Source: Pseudomonas saxonica
GTDB taxonomy: Bacteria > Pseudomonadota > Gammaproteobacteria > Pseudomonadales > Pseudomonadaceae
DNA length: 64,000 nucleotides
Direction of reading: 5' to 3'
Assembly: GCF_007858365.1 (NCBI RefSeq)
Contig: NZ_VFIO01000001.1
Span: 62,001 to 126,000, forward strand
Shown: positions 42,022 to 49,749 of the stretch, piece by piece
Numbering within the stretch: position 1 is the first letter of the stretch
How the letters are laid out: every line of letters begins with the position of its first letter
Notes under the pieces: generated by a model
What the model saw: only the letters and a program-made list of their open reading frames with translations
Database searches by the model: none
Told to the model about the DNA's origin: nothing
Made by a program: the position numbers and the translations under genes

Positions 42022-43452
42022 TCAAACCGACTTATCAGACGACGCTATAAGTTTAGTTATCAGCACCTTAGAACTTAATGCTTGTGATAACTGAGGCGCC
42101 GTGCTAAGCAATTCGACCATATCACTCCACCCTTTACTCTGGGCATAGTTTTTTAATTCTTTAAGCTGCTCAATAGGTAATGTAGATTTCTTATTATCCC
42201 AAAGACGTCCAGCCATATGTGACTGCCCAATTTTCAAACCAATAAAAGGTACTTGTCTCTGAAAAGCATTTGCAATCTTATGGAAAAGGGCCGGAGGCAT
42301 ATTTGACGGCCCATAAGCATCTAGAATATCAAGAACCAAAACAAGGCCTTGACCATAACCTTCAAAATGCCCATAAGGTAACGACCGTTCAAACGTCTTA
42401 TCAATACACTTATCAATAAAAGGAATAAAACCATCAATCAGAGGAGCATAACTACTAGCGTTAATTATCGAGAGTGTAACAGCCCTAAAAACGGGATTAT
42501 CAATAAACTTAATTACAGAATCCTCGGGATTCTTAACTAGTTGATCACACACGCCGTCAAGTTTTTTACTCAGTAATTCCTCATTATTTTTACGTTTCAA
42601 AACGACAGGCATCAATTCAGAGAAAAAATCTTCAAGATTTGATGTCTCAATTATAAGAGCACCATTATGCCCTCTATAGGGCTGAACCCTCGGCTCCGCC
42701 ATTCTGACAACTTGAACAACCTCACTCGGATAAGTTTTAATTTCCTCATCAAAAACATTTCTAGACCAATCAAACGCAGTGAGAACATTATCATCACCAA
42801 GGCTATACCCCAGCAACAAAGTTGTTGACTCCTTCAAAGTCAAAGCAAGCTTTATTTGACGATATTCATTAGGCCTAAACAGTGCCGTATAATCTTCTCT
42901 GCAAAGTACAATTTTCTCCGGATGCGTTCTAACTCCATGCAAATGGTATACAGGAGTTCGCCCCTTTGGAAAAACCAAAGGTTGATCAGGTCCAATTGTA
43001 ACTGACCTACCAGGCAATAAACTCTCAATTACCAAATCGTAGTTAGTGGTAACAACCCATGCTGGATCTAACAAATCTATATGAGAAGCATATAACTTTT
43101 TCTTTTCGTCTTTCGGATACCAACATGTTAATTCAGCAACTTTCTCCTTAAGCTGTAAAATAGACTCCTTTAGATCCACACCTTTACTAACACAGTACTC
43201 CCGACAAATTAAAGAGGCAATTTCTGGATACCCAGTCCCAATCAATTTCATATCAGAAAAATCAAAATCGATATCTAGTAAGTGCGCTGCCCTCATTAAT
43301 AACTCCCCCCAAGATAGCGCCTCATCACCCACAAGCTCTTTTGAAAAACCAGCACCCACAAAAAGGCAGAGGTTTCCATATATGCTGGAAGAGGCTAAGT
43401 AATGGATTACTTCCTCACGAGTAACATTTTTCTGGGGACAATGCATATTCAA
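42022..43452 (-). CDS. Standalone SIR2-domain protein, candidate NADase defence gene
   Basis: 476 residues, clearly more AT-rich than its neighbours. SIR2-like NAD-binding motifs: GAGFS (33-37), TTNYD (135-139), HLHG (170-173); the region to about 250 completes the fold (LLLGYSLGDDNVL). The C-terminal ~220 residues are helical and unrecognised. SIR2 domains of this type deplete NAD in several defence systems (Thoeris, DSR, SIR2-HerA); no partner gene is next to this one. Its place between cI and the early-right operon is a common moron site expressed from the lysogen. Function inferred. Confidence 0.82.
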   Translation of the reverse strand: MNMHCPQKNVTREEVIHYLASSSIYGNLCLFVGAGFSKELVGDEALSWGELLMRAAHLLDIDFDFSDMKLIGTGYPEIASLICREYCVSKGVDLKESILQLKEKVAELTCWYPKDEKKKLYASHIDLLDPAWVVTTNYDLVIESLLPGRSVTIGPDQPLVFPKGRTPVYHLHGVRTHPEKIVLCREDYTALFRPNEYRQIKLALTLKESTTLLLGYSLGDDNVLTAFDWSRNVFDEEIKTYPSEVVQVVRMAEPRVQPYRGHNGALIIETSNLEDFFSELMPVVLKRKNNEELLSKKLDGVCDQLVKNPEDSVIKFIDNPVFRAVTLSIINASSYAPLIDGFIPFIDKCIDKTFERSLPYGHFEGYGQGLVLVLDILDAYGPSNMPPALFHKIANAFQRQVPFIGLKIGQSHMAGRLWDNKKSTLPIEQLKELKNYAQSKGWSDMVELLSTAPQLSQALSSKVLITKLIASSDKSV

Positions 43453-43523
43453 TCCTTGATTTTTCTTAAATTTCTTAGCCGGAGTTTACACAACCTCTCA
43501 AAGGTCTTGATACTGAAAACAAT

Positions 43524-43540
43524 ATCAACCTGTGGTTGAC
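43524..43540. promoter_or_regulatory. CI operator upstream of the int operon
   Basis: ATCAAC-CTGTG-GTTGAC, the same half-sites as the cI operators, plus a weaker site ending in GTTGAT at 43561. It lies 60 bp before the first gene of the rightward operon, so CI probably represses that operon. Confidence 0.7.
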
Positions 43541-43599
43541 ATTACAATTGCCGTGGTTGATATTGTTATCACTCTCCCACCACAGAGCGAGGCAACACC

Positions 43600-43779
43600 A
43601 TGCACACCACAGCAACCCTGCACGTCCACCCAGCGTGCGCCAGTAACCGTCGACTGATCGAGCAGCTGCAAGCCACCACAGGCTGCTTGGTCATCCTCCA
43701 CAACCATAAACCCCGCTTGGTTCCGCGCAGCATCCGCCCTACCCCGTTCGATCCGAACAACGGAGGGCATGCAGCATGA
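43600..43779 (+). CDS. Small conserved phage protein
   Basis: 59 residues from ATG at 43600 (MHTTATLHVHPACASNRRL, then LEQ-like helix and LVILHNHKPRLVP). First gene of the rightward operon; its TGA overlaps the next ATG. Start and coupling are clear; function unknown. Confidence 0.65.
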   Translation: MHTTATLHVHPACASNRRLIEQLQATTGCLVILHNHKPRLVPRSIRPTPFDPNNGGHAA

Positions 43780-44369
43780 ACCGGTTTTCTTTGGCTGATA
43801 AAACTCTTCGCCTGCTGGCTGCACAGGTCAATTTGAACGGAACGTTTAAGCACGTTTGCCCGCTTCAAAATACCAACCAGCCGTTGACCTTTAATCTTCA
43901 AATTGAGCGCGGCCCCTCGATCACTCACTTTACGATCATCACCGGCATCGAGAAGCACAGCCTGACGGTACAGAGCCCAAGTAAAGACACGCACCTAGTG
44001 CTCGCTGACTTTATTGAGTCCATCGCCAATGGCCGCATGGACACTGCCGAGCCAGCAACATCCCGCGTGACTGCCGAATCTGTCGACCGCGGCCAGCTAC
44101 TGGATACTCATCAGCAAGAGCAACTGCACCAGTTGGTGCGCAATGGAGGTTCATTGTTGCTCGATGTCGGCTTTGATGAAGACGTCAGAATAGCGGTGCA
44201 TCGCACGCAGAGCCGCTCAGGCATCACGGCCATTATCGTCGCTGGCAACACTTGCCCCCGCACCCAGTGCTTTACGGCATATGGCGACGAGCAGCACAGC
44301 GTCGACCGGCTGCTGCAATCTCTCAACCACTTGGCCGCGTCGGTAGTACCTGCCGCGTACGCAGCTTAG
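43776..44369 (+). CDS. Phage protein of unknown function
   Basis: 197 residues. Mixed alpha/beta: FSLADKTLRLLAAQVNLNGT, then a beta-rich middle (TFNLQIERGPSITHFTIITG) and a hydrophobic C-terminal NHLAASVVPAAYAA. Overlaps the previous stop by 4 bp. In the CI-controlled rightward operon. Family not recognised. Confidence 0.7.
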   Translation: MNRFSLADKTLRLLAAQVNLNGTFKHVCPLQNTNQPLTFNLQIERGPSITHFTIITGIEKHSLTVQSPSKDTHLVLADFIESIANGRMDTAEPATSRVTAESVDRGQLLDTHQQEQLHQLVRNGGSLLLDVGFDEDVRIAVHRTQSRSGITAIIVAGNTCPRTQCFTAYGDEQHSVDRLLQSLNHLAASVVPAAYAA

Positions 44370-44377
44370 GTGGTGAT

Positions 44378-44662
44378 ATGGATCGCACTCTCGCCGTAGC
44401 CGCCGCGTGCCTAGGCACTACCCGGCCAAAACTGATCAAGCTGATGCGCGAAAAAGGCCTGCTCAACGACCGCAACCTTCCAGCCTTTCCGGTTCGGGAT
44501 CGTGAGTATCTGCGGGTCAAGGACAGCAACTGGTTCCACGCTGAACTCGGCATGCAGTACAGCCAATCAACCCGGGTGCGTCAGCCCGGCATGGTTTGGC
44601 TGGCCAAGCAGTTGGGGCTTGCCCTTCCACCTATCCCGGCTGACCACCGTGACGTGGCCTAG
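44378..44662 (+). CDS. KilAC-like phage antirepressor-type protein
   Basis: 94 residues from ATG at 44378. The first part ACLGTTRPKLIKLMREKGLL is an HTH-like helix pair of the kind in phage KilAC/antirepressor C-terminal domains; then LRVKDSNWFHAELGMQY and a tail with VWLAKQLGLAL. Probably a DNA-binding regulator; moderately sure. Confidence 0.68.
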   Translation: MDRTLAVAAACLGTTRPKLIKLMREKGLLNDRNLPAFPVRDREYLRVKDSNWFHAELGMQYSQSTRVRQPGMVWLAKQLGLALPPIPADHRDVA

Positions 44663-44822
44663 GGAATACGCTCGGCAGATCGTGGCCATGCCGACACGCG
44701 ACGAGCGCCACGCTGCGCTCCTTGAAGTGCCAGAGCATTTACGCGAAATGACCAAGCGCCATTGCTTGAACACGTGGAACCATCCGAAACGGAGAAAGGA
44801 TCATGAACAACGATCTGATTGA
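44649..44822 (+). CDS. Small conserved phage protein (AREIV/VPEHLRE type)
   Basis: 57 residues from GTG at 44649, overlapping both neighbours (14 and 20 bp). WPREYARQIVAMPTRDERHA followed by LEVPEHLREMTKRH is a pattern recurring in small proteins of Pseudomonas phages. Helical; no function known. Confidence 0.6.
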   Translation: MTWPREYARQIVAMPTRDERHAALLEVPEHLREMTKRHCLNTWNHPKRRKDHEQRSD

Positions 44823-45198
44823 CCTGCACATTTTAAGCTTGCTGCGTCTCCCTGCCGAACAACGAACCCAAGCCCGGATCGCTTTGGCGCTGGCAGACAT
44901 TGCTCAAGCAGCCCAACTCGAAACAGCAATGCAGGCTAACCCCTTAACGGAGCAAAACTGGCTCCAGCAAGAGCACCTCAAGCTAGCGGCCATTGCTGAA
45001 TTTCTCAGGTCGGAACTTGGCTTTGAGCACTGTAGTGCCCAACTCGACCTTCGCGAATCAAACAACCAATGGGACCAGCCTCTCACCGTCATATTGTCGA
45101 ATTACAAGGGCGAAACCTTCATGCACGGACGCGGACGAACAGCAGAAGAATGCTTGCAAGATCTTTGCACCCTCGTGAAATCCCGGAAGGCCGCATGA
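44803..45198 (+). CDS. Phage protein of unknown function
   Basis: 131 residues. LHILSLLRLPAEQRTQARIA, a helical middle, then a C-terminal small domain (SNYKGETFMHGRGRTAEECL). Overlaps the PrtN-like gene by 4 bp. Confidence 0.7.
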   Translation: MNNDLIDLHILSLLRLPAEQRTQARIALALADIAQAAQLETAMQANPLTEQNWLQQEHLKLAAIAEFLRSELGFEHCSAQLDLRESNNQWDQPLTVILSNYKGETFMHGRGRTAEECLQDLCTLVKSRKAA

Positions 45199-45521
45199 AA
45201 GACAACAACCAAGCCCCACTGCGCCTGCTACCCGCACCGGACGCGGCCACCGTTGAGCTGCTGTACCGCAACTTCGGTGACGTGCTGATCCCCCTCGCCA
45301 AGCTGCGCGAGCAGTACTTCCGCTACCTCAACGAGCAAACTTTTGTCGCAGAGATCATAAGCGGCCGGATTCAGTTGCCCATCACCACACTGGACAACAG
45401 CCGTAAAGCGACCAAGTTCGCGCATATCAGACACGTTGCTGCACTGATCGACATTCGTGCGTACAAGGCCGACGAAGAGCTTGCGAGACCGCAAGGCGAT
45501 ATCCAGAACAAAGACGACTAA
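45195..45521 (+). CDS. PrtN-family pyocin-activator-like protein
   Basis: 108 residues from ATG at 45195. EQYFRYLNEQTFVAEIISGR and LPITTLDNSRKATKFAHIRH match the PrtN family; residues after RHVAALIDIRAYKADEEL are the family C-terminus. PrtN activates pyocin/phage-tail genes in P. aeruginosa through P-boxes. Here it is co-transcribed with excisionase and integrase and lies under a CI operator, so it may coordinate excision on induction (inference). Confidence 0.82.
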   Translation: MKDNNQAPLRLLPAPDAATVELLYRNFGDVLIPLAKLREQYFRYLNEQTFVAEIISGRIQLPITTLDNSRKATKFAHIRHVAALIDIRAYKADEELARPQGDIQNKDD

Positions 45522-45561
45522 CCCCGCTGTCACCACCAGCGATGCAACAGGAGCACACCAC

Positions 45562-45699
45562 ATGACCACGACTCAGATCTGCGCGTTGATTGTCCTGATA
45601 TTCAGCGCGGGCCTGCTCTATTTGATTGGCTACCGTTGCGGCTTGGCCGATGGCCAGAAGCATCAACCGGATGCCCGCACCCGGAGAAAAGCGGCATGA
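45562..45699 (+). CDS. Small single-TM protein
   Basis: 45 residues, ATG at 45562. One membrane helix ICALIVLIFSAGLLYLIGY, then a short basic tail ending ARTRRKAA. Stop overlaps the next ATG. Function unknown. Confidence 0.6.
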   Translation: MTTTQICALIVLIFSAGLLYLIGYRCGLADGQKHQPDARTRRKAA

Positions 45700-45959
45700 C
45701 CCACCAACTGATACACCACACAACTCTGCCCGCTTTGCTCTGCAACGTCCGTGGGATCGCCGCGACTGTAAAAAACAGTCTCTGCTGCGCAGCAGCAGGC
45801 ATTACTAACGCTATTCGGGCCACTGCGGGAGTGCTTATACCCCACGTAAAGCTGCGCGGGGCAGCCCACCTTGATGCCTCGCTAAACGCTCAGAACCGCC
45901 CGCCCGCGCAGCTTGTGGTGGGGTATAAGAGCATTAATAACGCTTGGAAAGGACGCTAA
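45696..45959 (+). CDS. Unrecognised small protein spanning a large inverted repeat
   Basis: 87 residues (MTHQLIHHTTLPALLCNVRG; end LVVGYKSINNAWKGR). Its 3' half contains a 26-nt inverted repeat (45835-45928). Real by its 4-bp coupling on the left and the excisionase start 2 bp downstream; may be a phage small protein of the Ash type. Function unknown. Confidence 0.55.
   Translation: MTHQLIHHTTLPALLCNVRGIAATVKNSLCCAAAGITNAIRATAGVLIPHVKLRGAAHLDASLNAQNRPPAQLVVGYKSINNAWKGR
45835..45928. repeat. 26-nt inverted repeat before the excisionase gene
   Basis: Left arm 45835-45860 (TTATACCCCAC, 3 nt, AAGCTGCGCGGG), right arm 45903-45928 (its complement), 23 of 26 positions pair, loop of 42 nt. In RNA this forms a long stem just upstream of the excisionase and integrase genes; it could control their translation or be a recombination substrate. 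Confidence 0.8.
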
Positions 45960-45961
45960 TC

Positions 45962-46174
45962 ATGGGCAAAGAACTCATCAAAATCAGCGAATACCAGCGC
46001 CGCCGCTGGGGTGAGAACGGAACGCCACTGTGCTCTCAGGCTATTCGTAACTACATCCGCAACGGCAAATTGCCGGGAGAGCAGATTGGCTCGCTTTGGT
46101 ACGTTGACTGGAATGCGCTGAGTAAGTCAGACGGTAACGACTTGGTCGCAATGGTATTGAAAGGAGTAGCCTGA
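45962..46174 (+). CDS. Excisionase-like protein
   Basis: 70 residues from ATG at 45962. ISEYQRRRWGENGTPLCSQA is a wing-helix/HTH start, with an RNYIRNGKLPGEQIGSLWYV recognition region, as in Xis/AlpA-type excisionases. Stop TGA overlaps the integrase ATG. Directs the recombinase to excision; assignment from size, position and HTH pattern. Confidence 0.72.
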   Translation: MGKELIKISEYQRRRWGENGTPLCSQAIRNYIRNGKLPGEQIGSLWYVDWNALSKSDGNDLVAMVLKGVA

Positions 46175-47286
46175 TGTCCCCTAGGCCGCGCACTGGTGCG
46201 AACAAGCACCTGCCGCAGAACCTGTACTTTGATGCGCGGCGCTCGACCTACCGCTACCGTCGGCCCACCGACGGTAAGTGGTTTCAGTTTGGCAGCGACC
46301 GTATCAGAGCAATCGACGCCGCCAAACAGCTCAATCTGGAATTCATGCGCGGTGCAGACCTGGTTGGGGCAGTGATGGGCAACACGTCAGGTTCATTTGC
46401 AGGATTCCTGGACAAGTACGAAGCCGAGATTCTTCCTCCCCGCGAGCTGGCCAAGGGGACGTTGGGGCTGTATGCCGTTCACGTCAGACGATTCAGAAGA
46501 CACTTCGAGGGTAAGGCTGTCGATCAGATAACCATACGCATGGTTGCAGAGCTGCTCGACACCCTGACACCCCGTAGCGCCAATCAAAGTCGCGCCCTAT
46601 TGGTGGACATTTTCAATCATGCCGCGTCGAAGGGTTTGTGCCCGGACAACCCGGCATCGAGCACCATCAACCGTATCGAGAAAAAGCAACGCAAACGCCA
46701 CACTGTGGAAGGTCTGAAGGCGATCAGGGAAGTGTCCCCACCTTGGCTGCGTAACGCCATCGACTTGGCACTGATCACCGCTCAACGCCGCTCAGATATT
46801 CTGGACATGCGATTCGATGGCGTGCGGGATGGCTATCTGTACCTGGTGCAAAAGAAAACTGCCAAGGCCAGCGATACAGCGTGGATTCGTTTCAAGGTGA
46901 CTGAGGAGTTACAAATAGTCATTACCCGATGCAGAGACAACGTAGCCTCGCCGTTCTTGATTCATCGCAAGCCACAACGACTGTTACAAAAGCAGGCGCA
47001 GACTAAAGAGCATTGGACCAAAGTTGAGGATCGGTTTTTAACGCGTTCTTTTAAAGAGGCGCGCGAACTGGCCGGCTGTTACGCGGACTGGAAAGAAGAA
47101 GAGATGCCGGGCTTTCACGAAGTGCGCGCATTGTCGCTGCACCTGTACAAAAGAGCCGGTAAAGATGGTCAGGTCATTGCGGGGCATGCCAGCGAGACCA
47201 TGACCAAGAACTACCAGAAAGACCACGCCGATGTGATCTGGTCGGATGCGATTCCAGACCTGAATATCAGCGAAATCACCGGTTGA
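46174..47286 (+). CDS. int: Tyrosine-recombinase integrase (family 2)
   Basis: 370 residues. Catalytic residues: Arg205 (TAQRRSD), His315-x-x-Arg318 (FHEVRAL), His338 (AGHASE), Tyr347 (KNYQKD). The N-terminal SAM-like core-binding domain has FAGFLDKYEAEILPPRELAK. Points at attR, 2.3 kb away, with the RES/HTH cassette in between. Distinct from the family-1 remnants at the other two att copies. Confidence 0.94.
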   Translation: MSPRPRTGANKHLPQNLYFDARRSTYRYRRPTDGKWFQFGSDRIRAIDAAKQLNLEFMRGADLVGAVMGNTSGSFAGFLDKYEAEILPPRELAKGTLGLYAVHVRRFRRHFEGKAVDQITIRMVAELLDTLTPRSANQSRALLVDIFNHAASKGLCPDNPASSTINRIEKKQRKRHTVEGLKAIREVSPPWLRNAIDLALITAQRRSDILDMRFDGVRDGYLYLVQKKTAKASDTAWIRFKVTEELQIVITRCRDNVASPFLIHRKPQRLLQKQAQTKEHWTKVEDRFLTRSFKEARELAGCYADWKEEEMPGFHEVRALSLHLYKRAGKDGQVIAGHASETMTKNYQKDHADVIWSDAIPDLNISEITG

Positions 47287-47570
47287 TCTTACTCGCGCGA
47301 CTAGAAAGGCATTGATTCAACACCCTGCGACCTTAGGGCTTCGTCTTCAACAGCCCAGTTTTTGAGTAAAGGGCCCAGATTCCTCACGGGGCTTTTACTT
47401 AAAAAAATTAAAAACATAATGGCATGTCGCCATCCCCACATCTCATTGATAAACTCTCCATGTGACCAACCAATTCCGGGCGGCACCACTGGGAAACCAG
47501 TGTCCTACCACTTAAGCACTCAACAACGGTGACTTTATGGATAGAAAACTTTTCTTTGGAGATCATAAAA
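47287..47570. other. Intergenic, integrase to RES gene
   Basis: 284 bp, no gene. A GTG in frame at 47529 could extend the RES protein by 14 residues, but the GGAG before the ATG at 47571 is better placed. A palindromic AAGGGCCCAGATT region near 47377-47390 is weak. Confidence 0.4.
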
Positions 47571-48275
47571 ATGGGAAAAATCGGCGACGACAATAAAAGC
47601 ATCGAACAATCAATTATTGACCTTTTCCACTTGGGCAAGCTTCCTGGCCAGAATGTAGAAGCGGAAACTACACTCTTCCGCATACAAATGCTGAAGTACA
47701 AGACCGCAAACCACTTTCATGCACCAGTACCCGATGGAAAAGAGATTAAATTGGGGCGCTTTAACGATCCTCTTTGTCAAAAGAAGATCTGGTACGGATC
47801 TGAGCTGCCGCTTGGTGCACTCGCAGAATTCTACGGACGCATACGGACCGTTAGCGGATTTGGGTTAGGGATGGTGCTAAATCATTCAGAACTCGCTAAC
47901 GCAAATATGTGCGAAGTAAAAGCTCTGAGACCGCTACGGCTTCTGAATGTGAAAATTCTACTTGCAAAGCTAGGGTTCACAACAGATCAAATCACTAATA
48001 GTAGCTACTCTTTGACCACTGAAATTACCCGGATTGTGTCAAGACTTCCTGGGAATCCTTTTGATGGCATTGCTTATGAGTCTCGCCATTGGCCTGATGG
48101 GCGCTATTGCTACGCGCTCTGGATTGATGACGGCGAAGACCCTTTAGTATCAGAGGGCAGCCTTCAAGCAGTAAGTGACTACGTTTATCGCGGCGAGCTT
48201 TCAGCGCCTTATGAAGATGAAGACATTTCTGCCGAAGAGATGCTTACAGAGATCATGAATTATCTAGTGGTTTAA
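47571..48275 (+). CDS. RES-domain protein, putative NAD-targeting toxin
   Basis: 234 residues from ATG at 47571. RES-type pattern: KLGRFNDPLCQKKIWYGSEL (Arg), the following LGALAEFYGR (Glu/Tyr), and NPFDGIAYESRHWPDGRYC (Ser, His near the C-terminus). RES toxins of the Xre-RES type act on NAD+, with a cognate antitoxin normally upstream in the same operon; they are often about 150-170 residues, so this one is longer, with extra N-terminal residues. Here the only partner candidate is convergent (48333-48977), separated by a shared terminator. Family fairly sure; function inferred. Confidence 0.75.
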   Translation: MGKIGDDNKSIEQSIIDLFHLGKLPGQNVEAETTLFRIQMLKYKTANHFHAPVPDGKEIKLGRFNDPLCQKKIWYGSELPLGALAEFYGRIRTVSGFGLGMVLNHSELANANMCEVKALRPLRLLNVKILLAKLGFTTDQITNSSYSLTTEITRIVSRLPGNPFDGIAYESRHWPDGRYCYALWIDDGEDPLVSEGSLQAVSDYVYRGELSAPYEDEDISAEEMLTEIMNYLVV

Positions 48276-48287
48276 AAGTACTACTTT

Positions 48288-48321
48288 AAGCAGCATACCT
48301 CCAACCATAGGTATGCTGCTT
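48288..48321. terminator. Bidirectional terminator between RES and HTH genes
   Basis: 13-bp perfect arms (48288-48300 and 48309-48321; AAGCAGCATACCT) with an 8-nt loop, followed by a T-run on the plus strand and a weaker one on the minus strand. Separates the two convergent genes. Confidence 0.88.
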
Positions 48322-48332
48322 TTTTTGCCCAA

Positions 48333-48977
48333 CTAGCTAGGTACAGGGCTCATAAATAGCGCAGCCTCTCGCCTGATAGCTAATAAATCTTCTGCGGTAC
48401 AACCGTGTTTAAGAAGCTCAGCAGGCAGTGACAGATTCCCATTTTCAAGGAGGATCGGATTAAGAAAAAATGTACATTGAGCTTCTGCACTCAAATCCTT
48501 TAGCAGTGCAAGAATTTCTTCCAAATGCTCCAATTTTCCTTTTTCCGTAAATTGAAAACCCGGAATCAGATAGTCATTCCCTTCTTTTATAGCAATAAGC
48601 TTTCCGGAAACTATGTGATTGTTCACGGTTTGACGACTGACCCCCAAAATCTCGGCAACCCTCTTGGCTTTGTAAACACCGCCAAAATCTTTGAGCCTGT
48701 CAAAAAACTCTACTCGCGCTGCTGCACGACGCGCAAGTTTTCTCTGCTCCCTTGTATTAAGTGAGCCAGCTACCGCTCCACTGATGGCGAATTTTTTGAG
48801 TATTTCTAAATCGGTCAGTGCGGCTGCCTCTTCGAGGGTATCGTCCTCCTTCCAATTAGAAAGAACTTGGGTGATCAGTTTGAGCAAACGAATAGATGTT
48901 GCTGCCGCGTCACGAGAGCTGCTCAAGCTAGCCTGGAGGTTAACGATAGCTTCGTGAACAGATGCATTCATATTCAT
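48333..48977 (-). CDS. HTH protein, putative antitoxin partner of the RES gene
   Basis: 214 residues. Central DNA-binding part AKRVAEILGVSRQTVNNHIV (residues 104-123), and a C-terminal stretch with FFLNPILLENGNLSLPAELL (170-189) followed by a short helix, which recalls the MbcA/ParS toxin-binding end of Xre-type antitoxins. N-terminal helical region (residues 1-90) unrelated. A 9-bp palindrome upstream (49000-49038) is a candidate autoregulatory operator. Convergent rather than upstream of RES, which is unusual. Confidence 0.6.
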   Translation of the reverse strand: MNMNASVHEAIVNLQASLSSSRDAAATSIRLLKLITQVLSNWKEDDTLEEAAALTDLEILKKFAISGAVAGSLNTREQRKLARRAAARVEFFDRLKDFGGVYKAKRVAEILGVSRQTVNNHIVSGKLIAIKEGNDYLIPGFQFTEKGKLEHLEEILALLKDLSAEAQCTFFLNPILLENGNLSLPAELLKHGCTAEDLLAIRREAALFMSPVPS

Positions 48978-49388
48978 GCGTGTGCCTCTTAATGCCTGAT
49001 TGACGATTAAAGATACCTAAATATCCGTAAATCGTCAAATAACCCCGACCAAAGGCCTGTCAGAAATGGCGATGCAACACATGCTCACCAAGCTGCGTGC
49101 AGGAGTCCTTAGCCTCCGGAACCACTATTGCAGCCTGCTGACCTCTAAAAATACTCACCATTTCTCTATCAGGCTAGTGAAAATAACCAAAGCAAGATCG
49201 TGAATTCTTTAGAATATAAATAGCGAACTGCAAATTGCGCCCCCCCCACAATGTAGCGAGATCATTGTGAAGCCGATCGACTTCGCAGCCTAGTGAACGA
49301 ATGCAGAACTAAAAGAATGCTTTCCCCTCTCCCTGAAGAGCACATCGCTGTGACTGCACAAAAAACCGGTAGGAATGAACAGAGAATT
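48978..49388. other. Intergenic, HTH gene to integrase remnant
   Basis: About 410 bp. Holds the HTH promoter and palindrome near 49000-49038; nothing else recognisable before the integrase scrap at 49389. Low GC. Confidence 0.4.
49000..49038. promoter_or_regulatory. Candidate operator of the HTH gene
   Basis: Perfect 9-bp arms TTGACGATT (49000-49008) and AATCGTCAA (49030-49038), 21-nt spacer, located 23 bp upstream of the HTH start. Confidence 0.55.
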
Positions 49389-49497
49389 AGTGGCCACAAG
49401 AGTAAACGCATCAATAGTAACTACCAGAAAAAACCAAGCCGATGTGATCTGGTCGGACGCAATTCCAGACCTGAATATCAGCGAAATCACCGGATAG
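49389..49497 (+). pseudogene. Integrase 3' remnant (family 2), next to attR
   Basis: C-terminal end of a family-2 integrase: GHKSKRI...SNYQ, then VIWSDAIPDLNISEITG and the stop at 49495-49497. One extra A in a run of A at about 49425 shifts the frame. It duplicates the end of the intact integrase (47200-47286) and is separated from it by the RES/HTH cassette. Confidence 0.82.
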
Positions 49498-49580
49498 TTT
49501 TGCGCGCATTTTGCGCCAGTTTTGCGCAAAGCAGAAACGAGAAAGGGAACCAAGAGCGTAAACCCTTGATTCCCTTACAG

Positions 49581-49630
49581 AATATGGTCGGGACGGAGTG
49601 ATTCGAACACTCGACCCCTAGCACCCCATG
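49581..49630. repeat. att core, copy 3 (within tRNA-Pro)
   Basis: The 50-bp core as part of the intact tRNA; the right end (attR/attB) of element C. The element restores the tRNA 3' half on the other side, so the tRNA stays functional. Confidence 0.93.
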
Positions 49631-49661
49631 CTAGTGCGCTACCGGACTGCGCTACGCCCCG
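49585..49661 (-). tRNA. tRNA-Pro (anticodon GGG)
   Basis: 77 nt reading on the minus strand from CGGGGCG to CGTCCCGA-CCA; 7-bp acceptor stem with one G-T pair, D arm, anticodon stem CTAGC/GCTAG around loop ATGGGGT (anticodon GGG), T arm GAGTG-TTCGAAT-CACTC. CCA is encoded. It is the attachment site of all three elements. Located at the end of the thrS-ihfA operon region. Confidence 0.97.
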
Positions 49662-49749
49662 ACTAGGCGTTACATCTGTCTTACAACTTGCTTGAACGTC
49701 GAGGAATATACCTTAAGCTTTTGAAATACGGAAGTATTTAAAACCAAGA

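Larger units (their letters stand above)
6564..49630. mobile_element. Element C: 43-kb prophage, lambda-type head and P2-type tail
   Basis: Bounded by att copies 2 and 3, the latter inside the intact tRNA-Pro. It has an apparently complete gene set: integrase, putative excisionase, CI/Cro, replication, Q-like, holin, lambda-type terminase/portal/protease/D/E head genes, P2-type contractile tail genes, endolysin and Rz/Rz1. Defence-like cargo sits at three places: the left end (6.9-12.7 kb), beside CI (42-43.5 kb), and between integrase and attR (47.5-49 kb). No inactivating lesion is obvious in structural genes, so it may be inducible (inference). Confidence 0.9.

Noticed and set aside
43569..43994. 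141-codon minus-strand frame at the start of the rightward operon
   Set aside because: Antisense to two coupled plus-strand genes; no support.
49293..49601. 102-codon frame running into the tRNA
   Set aside because: Overlaps the integrase remnant in a shifted frame and the tRNA; no independent coding sign.
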